This document shows, piece after piece, positions 41,169 through 51,868 of a stretch of DNA of 64,000 nucleotides. This stretch comes from Aphanomyces cochlioides (taxonomy: Eukaryota; Oomycota; Saprolegniomycetes; Saprolegniales; Verrucalvaceae). A model generated the notes under the pieces. That model saw only the letters and a program-made list of their open reading frames with translations. It did no database searches and was not told the DNA's origin. Where the stretch lies: assembly GCA_019828595.1 (NCBI GenBank), contig JAHQRK010000029.1, positions 620,001 to 684,000 of the forward strand, written 5' to 3'. Position 1 is the stretch's first letter. The number at the start of each line of letters is the position of its first letter. The position numbers were made by a program, and so were the translations under genes.

Positions 41169-42414
41169 ACTCATACTTCTACAAATCTGATGACATACAT
41201 TCTCCATGCAATAGCAACACATTTGCCTCGACTTTCAATCTCTAAAGACACATCATGCATCGTACTTTTACCAACTTCTAAAAAGACGCATTCTCCTCCA
41301 AAACACGATACATCATTTTCACACAATAACATATTATACTCATCGCAGCATATATTGCGCTTTTCGGTGGCATAATCAGAGATGAGATTTTACACGTCGG
41401 CGCATCGACTGACAACCTACCGAGAATACCATCCTCACAGCTCAGACCAGAATGTCTACTTGGGTCCTCTCGGACTATTCCTCAATGCAATAGGGTCAAA
41501 AATAGTTGCATAGATATTACTCTCCATGTACCAATTGCCCACGGACGTGGAACAAAGTGCAATGACAACCGACGTCGAACTGCAATTTTACAGATTTTGT
41601 AGGCACCTGATGAAAAGGCCAAGATAAGCTCAACCAGAAAAAGATAGATTAAATATTTTTTTAATGTTTTTGACACGCACGTGATCTTGAATTGTGAGGA
41701 AATCAGATCAGTCACCAGAATACGACGACATAGTCGGACTGGTTATCCTTTCAGTCCCAGACATGGGTAATTTGTTCAAAATTGAATTGAAAACGAAGAT
41801 GTTTGATTTACAATCGAGAAGTTCTGTCTGTTTTCATTCTTGAGAACCAAAACTCACGTTACAGAAGTACAGTTGGAGGACATGAATCCGATTCCCCTCT
41901 AAATAGAGAACAAATATACTTACTTGACAAATAAACATAAGTTTTTGTTGGATCTCTTTGATCCACGCGCTATCTTGTTGAATTGTGTCTTACTGTGCCA
42001 TCGTGGATGGTTTTACGAAACAGTAAAGATTGCAATGTATGTGGAGGTTTTGGAACGTTGTATAGTGAAAGCACGATCTGTCTTTTCACTTGACAAATAG
42101 ACCTGTCGTGCTCCACATATGCATGCCACAGTACACATTATTTGACTCGTTTTCTTCGGGGGAGATTCAAATCCAAACCTGTTTGTCTGGCGTAGATATT
42201 CGTAAAGCTATGTTAAGACCTCGAACGTTTGACCTAAACACTGAGGTGGATGTTCGTTGTGTTTCTCATAAGACTTGATCTATTTGTTCTGGTTTTGTCA
42301 GACAAACGAGAATTCTTGGGACAAATCCCTTGCGAAGAAATAAAATATACAAACTTGGTGCATGCGATATAGTAGGTATATGCCGTAGAAGGTAAATTGG
42401 AGTGATAAAAAGAT

Positions 42415-42486
42415 GGCCTCTGCCGATGATCGAAATTGGGACCTCCTGCACCCTAAGCAGGAATCATACCACTAGACCACAGAGGC
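42415..42486 (-). tRNA. tRNA-Pro (AGG), array copy 21, hybrid class
   Basis: A51-C63 mismatch; 1318-bp unit with the 6-bp deletion. Confidence 0.85.
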
Positions 42487-43732
42487 ACTCATACTTCTAC
42501 AAATCTGATGACATACATTCTCCATGCAATAGCAACACATTTGCCTCGACTTTCAATCTCTAAAGACACATCATGCATCGTACTTTTACCAACTTCTAAA
42601 AAGACGCATTCTCCTCCAAAACACGATACATCATTTTCACACAATAACATATTATACTCATCGCAGCATATATTGCGCTTTTCGGTGGCATAATCAGAGA
42701 TGAGATTTTACACGTCGGCGCATCGACTGACAACCTACCGAGAATACCATCCTCACAGCTCAGACCAGAATGTCTACTTGGGTCCTCTCGGACTATTCCT
42801 CAATGCAATAGGGTCAAAAATAGTTGCATAGATATTACTCTCCATGTACCAATTGCCCACGGACGTGGAACAAAGTGCAATGACAACCGACGTCGAACTG
42901 CAATTTTACAGATTTTGTAGGCACCTGATGAAAAGGCCAAGATAAGCTCAACCAGAAAAAGATAGATTAAATATTTTTTTAATGTTTTTGACACGCACGT
43001 GATCTTGAATTGTGAGGAAATCAGATCAGTCACCAGAATACGACGACATAGTCGGACTGGTTATCCTTTCAGTCCCAGACATGGGTAATTTGTTCAAAAT
43101 TGAATTGAAAACGAAGATGTTTGATTTACAATCGAGAAGTTCTGTCTGTTTTCATTCTTGAGAACCAAAACTCACGTTACAGAAGTACAGTTGGAGGACA
43201 TGAATCCGATTCCCCTCTAAATAGAGAACAAATATACTTACTTGACAAATAAACATAAGTTTTTGTTGGATCTCTTTGATCCACGCGCTATCTTGTTGAA
43301 TTGTGTCTTACTGTGCCATCGTGGATGGTTTTACGAAACAGTAAAGATTGCAATGTATGTGGAGGTTTTGGAACGTTGTATAGTGAAAGCACGATCTGTC
43401 TTTTCACTTGACAAATAGACCTGTCGTGCTCCACATATGCATGCCACAGTACACATTATTTGACTCGTTTTCTTCGGGGGAGATTCAAATCCAAACCTGT
43501 TTGTCTGGCGTAGATATTCGTAAAGCTATGTTAAGACCTCGAACGTTTGACCTAAACACTGAGGTGGATGTTCGTTGTGTTTCTCATAAGACTTGATCTA
43601 TTTGTTCTGGTTTTGTCAGACAAACGAGAATTCTTGGGACAAATCCCTTGCGAAGAAATAAAATATACAAACTTGGTGCATGCGATATAGTAGGTATATG
43701 CCGTAGAAGGTAAATTGGAGTGATAAAAAGAT

Positions 43733-43804
43733 GGCCTCTGCCGATGATCGAAATTGGGACCTCCTGCACCCTAAGCAGGAATCATACCACTAGACCACAG
43801 AGGC
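43733..43804 (-). tRNA. tRNA-Pro (AGG), array copy 22, hybrid class
   Basis: A51-C63 mismatch; 1324-bp unit without the 6-bp deletion. Confidence 0.85.
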
Positions 43805-45056
43805 ACTCATACTTCTACAAATCTGATGACATACATTCTCCATGCAATAGCAACACATTTGCCTCGACTTTCAATCTCTAAAGACACATCATGCATCGTA
43901 CTCTAAACTTTACCAACTTCTAAAAAGACGCATTCTCCTCCAAAACACGATACATCATTTTCACACAATAACATATTATACTCATCGCAGCATATATTGC
44001 GCTTTTCGGTGGCATAATCAGAGATGAGATTTTACACGTCGGCGCATCGACTGACAACCTACCGAGAATACCATCCTCACAGCTCAGACCAGAATGTCTA
44101 CTTGGGTCCTCTCGGACTATTCCTCAATGCAATAGGGTCAAAAATAGTTGCATAGATATTACTCTCCATGTACCAATTGCCCACGGACGTGGAACAAAGT
44201 GCAATGACAACCGACGTCGAACTGCAATTTTACAGATTTTGTAGGCACCTGATGAAAAGGCCAAGATAAGCTCAACCAGAAAAAGATAGATTAAATATTT
44301 TTTTAATGTTTTTGACACGCACGTGATCTTGAATTGTGAGGAAATCAGATCAGTCACCAGAATACGACGACATAGTCGGACTGGTTATCCTTTCAGTCCC
44401 AGACATGGGTAATTTGTTCAAAATTGAATTGAAAACGAAGATGTTTGATTTACAATCGAGAAGTTCTGTCTGTTTTCATTCTTGAGAACCAAAACTCACG
44501 TTACAGAAGTACAGTTGGAGGACATGAATCCGATTCCCCTCTAAATAGAGAACAAATATACTTACTTGACAAATAAACATAAGTTTTTGTTGGATCTCTT
44601 TGATCCACGCGCTATCTTGTTGAATTGTGTCTTACTGTGCCATCGTGGATGGTTTTACGAAACAGTAAAGATTGCAATGTATGTGGAGGTTTTGGAACGT
44701 TGTATAGTGAAAGCACGATCTGTCTTTTCACTTGACAAATAGACCTGTCGTGCTCCACATATGCATGCCACAGTACACATTATTTGACTCGTTTTCTTCG
44801 GGGGAGATTCAAATCCAAACCTGTTTGTCTGGCGTAGATATTCGTAAAGCTATGTTAAGACCTCGAACGTTTGACCTAAACACTGAGGTGGATGTTCGTT
44901 GTGTTTCTCATAAGACTTGATCTATTTGTTCTGGTTTTGTCAGACAAACGAGAATTCTTGGGACAAATCCCTTGCGAAGAAATAAAATATACAAACTTGG
45001 TGCATGCGATATAGTAGGTATATGCCGTAGAAGGTAAATTGGAGTGATAAAAAGAT

Positions 45057-45128
45057 GGCCTCTGCCGATGATCGAAATTGGGACCTCCTGCACCCTAAGC
45101 AGGAATCATACCACTAGACCACAGAGGC
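45057..45128 (-). tRNA. tRNA-Pro (AGG), array copy 23, hybrid class
   Basis: A51-C63 mismatch; 1324-bp unit. Confidence 0.85.
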
Positions 45129-46380
45129 ACTCATACTTCTACAAATCTGATGACATACATTCTCCATGCAATAGCAACACATTTGCCTCGACTTTCAATC
45201 TCTAAAGACACATCATGCATCGTACTCTAAACTTTACCAACTTCTAAAAAGACGCATTCTCCTCCAAAACACGATACATCATTTTCACACAATAACATAT
45301 TATACTCATCGCAGCATATATTGCGCTTTTCGGTGGCATAATCAGAGATGAGATTTTACACGTCGGCGCATCGACTGACAACCTACCGAGAATACCATCC
45401 TCACAGCTCAGACCAGAATGTCTACTTGGGTCCTCTCGGACTATTCCTCAATGCAATAGGGTCAAAAATAGTTGCATAGATATTACTCTCCATGTACCAA
45501 TTGCCCACGGACGTGGAACAAAGTGCAATGACAACCGACGTCGAACTGCAATTTTACAGATTTTGTAGGCACCTGATGAAAAGGCCAAGATAAGCTCAAC
45601 CAGAAAAAGATAGATTAAATATTTTTTTAATGTTTTTGACACGCACGTGATCTTGAATTGTGAGGAAATCAGATCAGTCACCAGAATACGACGACATAGT
45701 CGGACTGGTTATCCTTTCAGTCCCAGACATGGGTAATTTGTTCAAAATTGAATTGAAAACGAAGATGTTTGATTTACAATCGAGAAGTTCTGTCTGTTTT
45801 CATTCTTGAGAACCAAAACTCACGTTACAGAAGTACAGTTGGAGGACATGAATCCGATTCCCCTCTAAATAGAGAACAAATATACTTACTTGACAAATAA
45901 ACATAAGTTTTTGTTGGATCTCTTTGATCCACGCGCTATCTTGTTGAATTGTGTCTTACTGTGCCATCGTGGATGGTTTTACGAAACAGTAAAGATTGCA
46001 ATGTATGTGGAGGTTTTGGAACGTTGTATAGTGAAAGCACGATCTGTCTTTTCACTTGACAAATAGACCTGTCGTGCTCCACATATGCATGCCACAGTAC
46101 ACATTATTTGACTCGTTTTCTTCGGGGGAGATTCAAATCCAAACCTGTTTGTCTGGCGTAGATATTCGTAAAGCTATGTTAAGACCTCGAACGTTTGACC
46201 TAAACACTGAGGTGGATGTTCGTTGTGTTTCTCATAAGACTTGATCTATTTGTTCTGGTTTTGTCAGACAAACGAGAATTCTTGGGACAAATCCCTTGCG
46301 AAGAAATAAAATATACAAACTTGGTGCATGCGATATAGTAGGTATATGCCGTAGAAGGTAAATTGGAGTGATAAAAAGAT

Positions 46381-46452
46381 GGCCTCTGCCGATGATCGAA
46401 ATTGGGACCTCCTGCACCCTAAGCAGGAATCATACCACTAGACCACAGAGGC
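46381..46452 (-). tRNA. tRNA-Pro (AGG), array copy 24, hybrid class, last of the array
   Basis: A51-C63 mismatch; heads the terminal unit that runs into LINE copy L1. Confidence 0.85.
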
Positions 46453-47704
46453 ACTCATACTTCTACAAATCTGATGACATACATTCTCCATGCAATAGCA
46501 ACACATTTGCCTCGACTTTCAATCTCTAAAGACACATCATGCATCGTACTCTAAACTTTACCAACTTCTAAAAAGACGCATTCTCCTCCAAAACACGATA
46601 CATCATTTTCACACAATAACATATTATACTCATCGCAGCATATATTGCGCTTTTCGGTGGCATAATCAGAGATGAGATTTTACACGTCGGCGCATCGACT
46701 GACAACCTACCGAGAATACCATCCTCACAGCTCAGACCAGAATGTCTACTTGGGTCCTCTCGGACTATTCCTCAATGCAATAGGGTCAAAAATAGTTGCA
46801 TAGATATTACTCTCCATGTACCAATTGCCCACGGACGTGGAACAAAGTGCAATGACAACCGACGTCGAACTGCAATTTTACAGATTTTGTAGGCACCTGA
46901 TGAAAAGGCCAAGATAAGCTCAACCAGAAAAAGATAGATTAAATATTTTTTTAATGTTTTTGACACGCACGTGATCTTGAATTGTGAGGAAATCAGATCA
47001 GTCACCAGAATACGACGACATAGTCGGACTGGTTATCCTTTCAGTCCCAGACATGGGTAATTTGTTCAAAATTGAATTGAAAACGAAGATGTTTGATTTA
47101 CAATCGAGAAGTTCTGTCTGTTTTCATTCTTGAGAACCAAAACTCACGTTACAGAAGTACAGTTGGAGGACATGAATCCGATTCCCCTCTAAATAGAGAA
47201 CAAATATACTTACTTGACAAATAAACATAAGTTTTTGTTGGATCTCTTTGATCCACGCGCTATCTTGTTGAATTGTGTCTTACTGTGCCATCGTGGATGG
47301 TTTTACGAAACAGTAAAGATTGCAATGTATGTGGAGGTTTTGGAACGTTGTATAGTGAAAGCACGATCTGTCTTTTCACTTGACAAATAGACCTGTCGTG
47401 CTCCACATATGCATGCCACAGTACACATTATTTGACTCGTTTTCTTCGGGGGAGATTCAAATCCAAACCTGTTTGTCTGGCGTAGATATTCGTAAAGCTA
47501 TGTTAAGACCTCGAACGTTTGACCTAAACACTGAGGTGGATGTTCGTTGTGTTTCTCATAAGACTTGATCTATTTGTTCTGGTTTTGTCAGACAAACGAG
47601 AATTCTTGGGACAAATCCCTTGCGAAGAAATAAAATATACAAACTTGGTGCATGCGATATAGTAGGTATATGCCGTAGAAGGTAAATTGGAGTGATAAAA
47701 AGAT

Positions 47705-47757
47705 GGCCTCTGCCGATGATCGAAATTGGGACCTCCTGCACCCTAAGCAGGAATCAT
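47705..47757 (-). pseudogene. 5'-truncated tRNA-Pro pseudogene, copy 16, abutting LINE copy L1
   Basis: Same breakpoint. Here the sequence to its right is not a 196-bp remnant but continues into the LINE for about 2 kb, so this copy shows the probable original tRNA/LINE junction. Confidence 0.9.
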
Positions 47758-49816
47758 TCGCATGAAGCCTATCGAATATGTTCAACTTGGGGTAGTCTCA
47801 ATGTTGGTCGGTCTCATTTGTCTGTATAACGTACTGAAGCCATCTCAATAATTTGTGCAGGCATCTATCTATGGTTTTTGTGCGACAGTTTAGCCTTGTA
47901 CAACGGATTCAAAACCCTGTACCCAGATATGTGGGTAGCACTATATGTGGGTAAGCGATTGACTCTCTCCAGCTTTACAGCTTCTCTGCTACGAGAGGTT
48001 GAACAATACCTGGTGATCTTCTTGGGCCACAACCTAGAACCCTCCCACCAAATCCGATTGATACACGATAAGTACTTGTCGGCGTACACAAAATGGACAT
48101 GTCGGGCGCGTACAATCCAAGGACGCAGAGTCCTCGCCTCGACTCTCATTCTCTCACTTATCTGGCATGTGACAGCAGTCAAAGTCGTCACTGATGACTT
48201 GCTGCAGAAGTGGCAGCGCGTGCTCACTAATTACGTCCTTGGCCTCAAAACCCTCTTTCACAAGTCATGGCATCATGTTAAGTCCTTGGGCCTGGGCATA
48301 CCGCACATACCGTCAGCGGTCCGAGCCCAGCGACTACTCTTGCTGCAGAAACTTATCCTCACCACATCGCATACCCCGCGGCCAGCCTGGACGCACCTCG
48401 TCCTCGAACAGTTTGAACGTTGCGTCCAACACCTTCACCACCCCTCTCACCCTTTCAACTTCCTGTGGTATGTGCCAAGCTCATCGTCCGACTGGATCAA
48501 CCTCCACGAGCTACACCCTCTGTTGAAAAATGTCTGGCGTGCCTGGTCTCGTACACCTCTGGAACAAAGGATGCAGGTGCAACTGGACCTCAACACTACT
48601 CTCAACTTACCCATCTGACTCTCCACTCACCCATGTCTCCTGAACGAGAACGGGCGCAACGCGTCAGCTCTGATAACAACTGAAAACCTCCGCCGCTGGT
48701 GCCAACATGGTGCAGGCAATGGATTCCACAGCCTACTAGATATCATACGCTCAGGCGTAGCAGGTCACTGGCCGACCTTCGATTCCCTCCGAGCCAGTTT
48801 CTCCGTTGGCAACCGCGAAATGACTGTATCGCTCCACATGGGCCAAATCCGTTTCGACATTATCGACCGCTCTATTACGACATACAACCACCTCACTGCC
48901 TTCCCTCCACGACACCGCAGAGACGAGCCACGGCTTCAAAGCCCTAGTAAAGAACCAGGCCATCCCCTTCGAGCTCTGGCCCCGACACCTCATCGGCCGT
49001 TGCGCCTTCCATGGTCCCACTGGCACTAAGCCACACCCAACACACTCGGTCGCACGTATAGACTACACATCAGCACGCACATACATACGACTATTCCGCC
49101 GCTCAATGGTGTGGCTCACACCTGTCCACGCAGACGTCTGGCTACGAATTACAATTGCGAATGATCCCAGTTAATAGTCGCTTCCCGTACCGCCAGGCAA
49201 CACACCCAGACTCCGTCCTATGCACGCATGGCTGCGCAGAGGGTGAAACCGAAGAGCATGCCTTTTACACCTGCGAGAAAATATCTCCCGTCTGGAGATT
49301 CATCAATCAGCCTGGGGCCCACTTGGCATATTCTGCTCGTGGGACTGGATCCTTAACATTGACAAATTTGCAACCAACGAACGACTCAAACCCCTCCGTG
49401 CCTCCTTCTTTCGGCTGTGGGTAATGCTCACCGGAGCCCTGCTACACGTCGTTTGGAGACATCGCAACCTAGCACTGCACCAACATCGTCGCCTACCTCC
49501 ATCACACGCCCTGGTGGACCTATCCTTTGTGCTGTGGCTACGTACAATCCGTCGCCACCTGTGTGGCCTCGAACCAGAAGACGATGAACGATCTGACACT
49601 CTTATGGCGCTCGAAGAGTTGCTCAGCAGGCAGCCCTACCGTGACCTACGCTTGAAACATCCAAGATGCCTCGAGCTCGAGGCAAACTTCGATGTGCACT
49701 AGCACCAGAGGGCAAGACGCCCTGTACACCACAACACGACTGGGATGAGCTTCGGCAATATTAGATAGCTTGGTAACAAGTTAACAGAGCCCTTTGACAG
49801 CTAGACTACTAGGGAA
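47758..49816 (+). mobile_element. Non-LTR retrotransposon copy L1 (5'-truncated)
   Basis: A LINE fragment covering the end of the reverse transcriptase and the whole C-terminal region, then a 3' UTR. It begins directly at the truncated tRNA-Pro and ends with the family's conserved terminus (49761-49816, from ttagatagct to ctagactactagggaa). There is no poly(A) tail. The endonuclease and most of the reverse transcriptase are absent. The base composition is clearly GC-richer than the array. L3 is the same subfamily, sharing an almost identical C-terminus and 3' UTR. Confidence 0.85.
47830..49702 (+). pseudogene. LINE ORF2 C-terminal remnant (L1)
   Basis: The open frame from 47830 to the TGA at 48616 contains the post-RT segment IWHVTAVKVV, LGLGIPHIPS and LEQFERCV, shared with L2 and L5. 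After a frameshift the text resumes (RWCQHGAGNGFHSLLDI, then TVSLHMGQIRFDIIDRS). It breaks again near 48900 and 49150. From 49155 it reads MIPVNSRFPYRQ and an intact CX3CX7HX4C knuckle (CTHGC...HAFYTC). The last part, 49424-49702, ends in LEANFDVH and TAG. The family protein is a reverse transcriptase/endonuclease; this copy cannot be active. The apparent start at 47878 is TTG, so there is no real start. Confidence 0.82.
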
Positions 49817-51183
49817 ACCTAGGCCACAGTCTGGACCGCCACCACCAAACCCAGCTCATATATGACAAATTCCTCAACACCTTCACTCAATGGGCGTGCC
49901 GAGCACGGACGGTGCGTGGCCGTCGCACCCTTGCAACCACTATGATACTGCCTCTGATCTGGCACATTACTGCAGTCAGACCCGTACCAGACGAGACGAT
50001 TGTTAAATGGCAGCGAGCTCTGTCCAACTTCATTCTGGGCAGGAAATCCATCAACGATCCAAACTACAGGCCACTGATCCACAAGTCGTGGCACTACCAC
50101 AAATCTCTCGGACTGGGCATTCCCCACATTGCGTCATCCATACGAGCACAACGCCTCCAAGCTCTACAATCACTAATACATCATGCCAACGGCTCCAACA
50201 AACCAGCTTGGGTCTCGCTCGTGATGCAGCAATTCGCCCGATGCTTCACCACTCTACACAGAGATTCTCAGCCCTTTGACTTTTTATGGTGTACCCCAGC
50301 AGAGCAGTCCCACTGGATGGACTTAGGCGAAGTCCATCACTTCTGGCTGGATGTATGGTCGTCTTGGAACCGAGTCCACATGCATCACAAGCTGGCACAA
50401 CCATTAGATTTCCTAACAACCCTGGATCTACCCATGTGGCTGACGTCACATCCGATGTTCGCCGATAGCAACGGACGCACAGCTGCACAAAAAGCATCGA
50501 CGGCCGTCTTGAGAATGTGGTGCATACGAGGCGCTGCCAACGATATATACTGTTTACGGGACGTCCTGAGGACAGGCGTGGGAGGCTTCTGGCCAACCTT
50601 TCACCAAATTAGGGCCTCCATGTTTTCCGACAATCCAGAAATGACAGTCTCCATGTTCATGGGCCGCATTCGCTTTGATATGATCGACCGATCCATCAGC
50701 ATCTACGAGCACTTCACCACCATCTTCGACACATTGCGCGCGCGTCTTGGAATCCGTCGAGACGTTCCCACGCTTCATCATTCTACCACGACTCATGGCT
50801 TTCACTCCGTCAAGAATGACAATCGTGTACCATTCGAGCTCTGGAAGAGACGAGCAATCAACAAAGCCGCCTTCCATGGCCCCGACTTGTCCCGACCTCA
50901 CCCCAGCCACAGCGTAACTCGACCAACCCACGAGGCTGCCATGCCATTCATGCGTAAGTTTCGGCAATCATCGAACCTGCTGGCTCCTGTCCATGCTGAC
51001 GTCTGGTTCCGGATAGTCCTACGGATGATCGCTGTCAATAGCAGATTTGCGTTCCGACAACGGACCGATCCTGACTCCATCCTATGCCCACACTCGTGTG
51101 GCGATGTGGAAACCGAGGAACACGCTTTCGCGACCTGCCACAGCAACAAGGACTGTGTTGAGCCTCGCGGCAAGATTAGATAG
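49813..51183 (+). pseudogene. LINE ORF2 C-terminal fragment with a long intact frame (L2)
   Basis: One uninterrupted frame of about 456 codons, the best-preserved LINE coding stretch here. It shows IWHITAVRPV, LGLGIPHIAS and MQQFARCFTT, then MGRIRFDMIDRS and HADVWFRIVLRMIAVNSRF. An intact CX3CX7HX4C knuckle follows (CPHSC...HAFATC, about 51089-51142). The frame opens at the junction with L1 and has no ATG; the first usable triplet reported at 49912 is GTG. After the knuckle the deletion puts it into the 3' UTR, adding about 15 foreign residues before TAG. No reverse transcriptase core remains, so no activity is expected. Confidence 0.85.
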
Positions 51184-51232
51184 CTTATTAATCAAGTTAA
51201 TGGAACCCTTTGACAGCTAGACTACTAGGGAA
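49817..51232 (+). mobile_element. Non-LTR retrotransposon copy L2 (5'-truncated, internal deletion)
   Basis: Starts immediately after the L1 terminus ...actactagggaa, at a point equivalent to LGHSLD in the protein. It ends with the shared 3' terminus (51176-51232). About 0.6 kb is missing inside: the coding sequence stops after the zinc knuckle and jumps straight into the 3' UTR (gactgtgttgagcc, compare gactgggttgagcc in L5). A different subfamily from L1. Confidence 0.85.
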
Positions 51233-51458
51233 CGATCTACACCCTTACGGCGCTCGAAGAGTTGCTCAGCCGGCCGCCCTACCGTGACCTACGCTTGAAA
51301 CATCCAAGATGCCTCGAGCTCGAGGCAAACTTTGATGTACACTAGCACCAACGGGCAAGAGCCCTGTACACCGTATCACGACTGGGATGAGCTTCGGCAA
51401 TATTAGATAGCTTGGTAACAAGTTAACAGAGCCCTTTGCCAGCTAGACTACCAGGGAA
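51233..51458 (+). mobile_element. Non-LTR retrotransposon copy L3 (226-bp 3' end fragment)
   Basis: Begins right after the L2 terminus, reads LTALEELLSR... to LEANFDVH with TAG at 51343-51345, and then the 3' UTR and terminus (51403-51458). Nearly identical to the end of L1, including gcttcggcaatattagatagcttgg. At its left junction the shared letters gaa overlap both partners. Confidence 0.85.
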
Positions 51459-51868
51459 CTGGATTCTTACTAGGGAACACCACAACCTGGCCCTGTTTCA
51501 ACACAAATCCATACCCCCACAACAGGTGTTGTTCGAGCTGTCCTTCCTCCTCTTGATGTCCACATTACGACGGTGGCAGCGTCTCACTCAAGACGAAGAT
51601 GAGAGGCAATCAACCCTCGCAGCTCTCCCAATTCTGCTTGCACAGCCAATGTACTCTGACCTCATGGCCAAGCACCCGAGAAGCTTGGAACTCCAAACGA
51701 CCATCAGAGCATATGGGACATGGCGTCCCACCTCACATCCATATCCAAAATAGATCTGCGCCTGTGTGGATCCCCACACTAGTGCACGGTCTGGGTTGAG
51801 CTTCGGCGAGATTAGATAGCTTCTTTAACATGCTAATCACACCCTTTGACGACTAGACTACTAGGGAA
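51459..51868 (+). mobile_element. Non-LTR retrotransposon copy L4 (3' end fragment)
   Basis: After the L3 terminus come 10 filler bases and a second actagggaa (51469-51477). The C-terminal coding part follows: HHNLALFQH, then FELSFLLLMSTLRRW, ending at TAG 51751-51753. The 3' UTR closes with the terminus at 51812-51868. Clearly diverged from L1-L3 and L5, so it is a third subfamily. Confidence 0.8.

Larger units (their letters stand above)
41097..46380. repeat. Array block IV: four short units of two subtypes
   Basis: Segment-A-only units start at 41097 and 42415 (1318 bp, with the 6-bp deletion) and at 43733 and 45057 (1324 bp, without it). The tRNA at 41097 is standard; those at 42415, 43733 and 45057 are hybrid. 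The same hybrid junction therefore occurs on both segment-A backgrounds. Confidence 0.93.
1..47953. repeat. Tandem array of tRNA-Pro-bearing units (long 2.36 kb and short 1.32 kb)
   Basis: The same sequence recurs head to tail from base 1 until it passes into a LINE at 47953. Taking the 3' end of each full-length tRNA as the marker, copies start at 465, 2828, 5191, 7553, 9916, 12278, 14641, 17003, 19366, 21728, 24089, 26452, 28752, 30070, 31388, 32709, 34027, 36384, 38741, 41097, 42415, 43733, 45057 and 46381. Spacing is 2356-2363 bp in long units, 2300 bp in one rearranged unit and 1318-1324 bp in short units. Units differ by only a few substitutions and small indels. The array enters from the left, so its true length is unknown. 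Apart from the tRNAs and a LINE fragment, the unit holds nothing I recognise; it is not rDNA or 5S. Its short open frames are not credible genes. Confidence 0.97.
46381..47953. repeat. Terminal array unit, passing into LINE copy L1
   Basis: Segment A is complete (1324-bp type), followed by the truncated tRNA (47705-47757) and 196 bp shared with segment B. At 47953 the sequence leaves the repeat consensus (gtgggtaagcg here, gtgggtagcac inside the array) and continues as LINE coding sequence. This is the right boundary of the array. Confidence 0.92.

Noticed and set aside
1..47953. rDNA, 5S or snRNA array
   Set aside because: The unit lacks recognisable 18S, 5.8S, 28S, 5S or U-snRNA sequence; the only RNA gene visible is tRNA-Pro.
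1..47953. CRISPR array
   Set aside because: Repeats are 1.3-2.4 kb with no short spacer pattern, and the genome is eukaryotic.
50246..50967. Minus-strand frames over the LINE copies
   Set aside because: They are shadows of the LINE reading frame; the plus strand carries the recognisable motifs.
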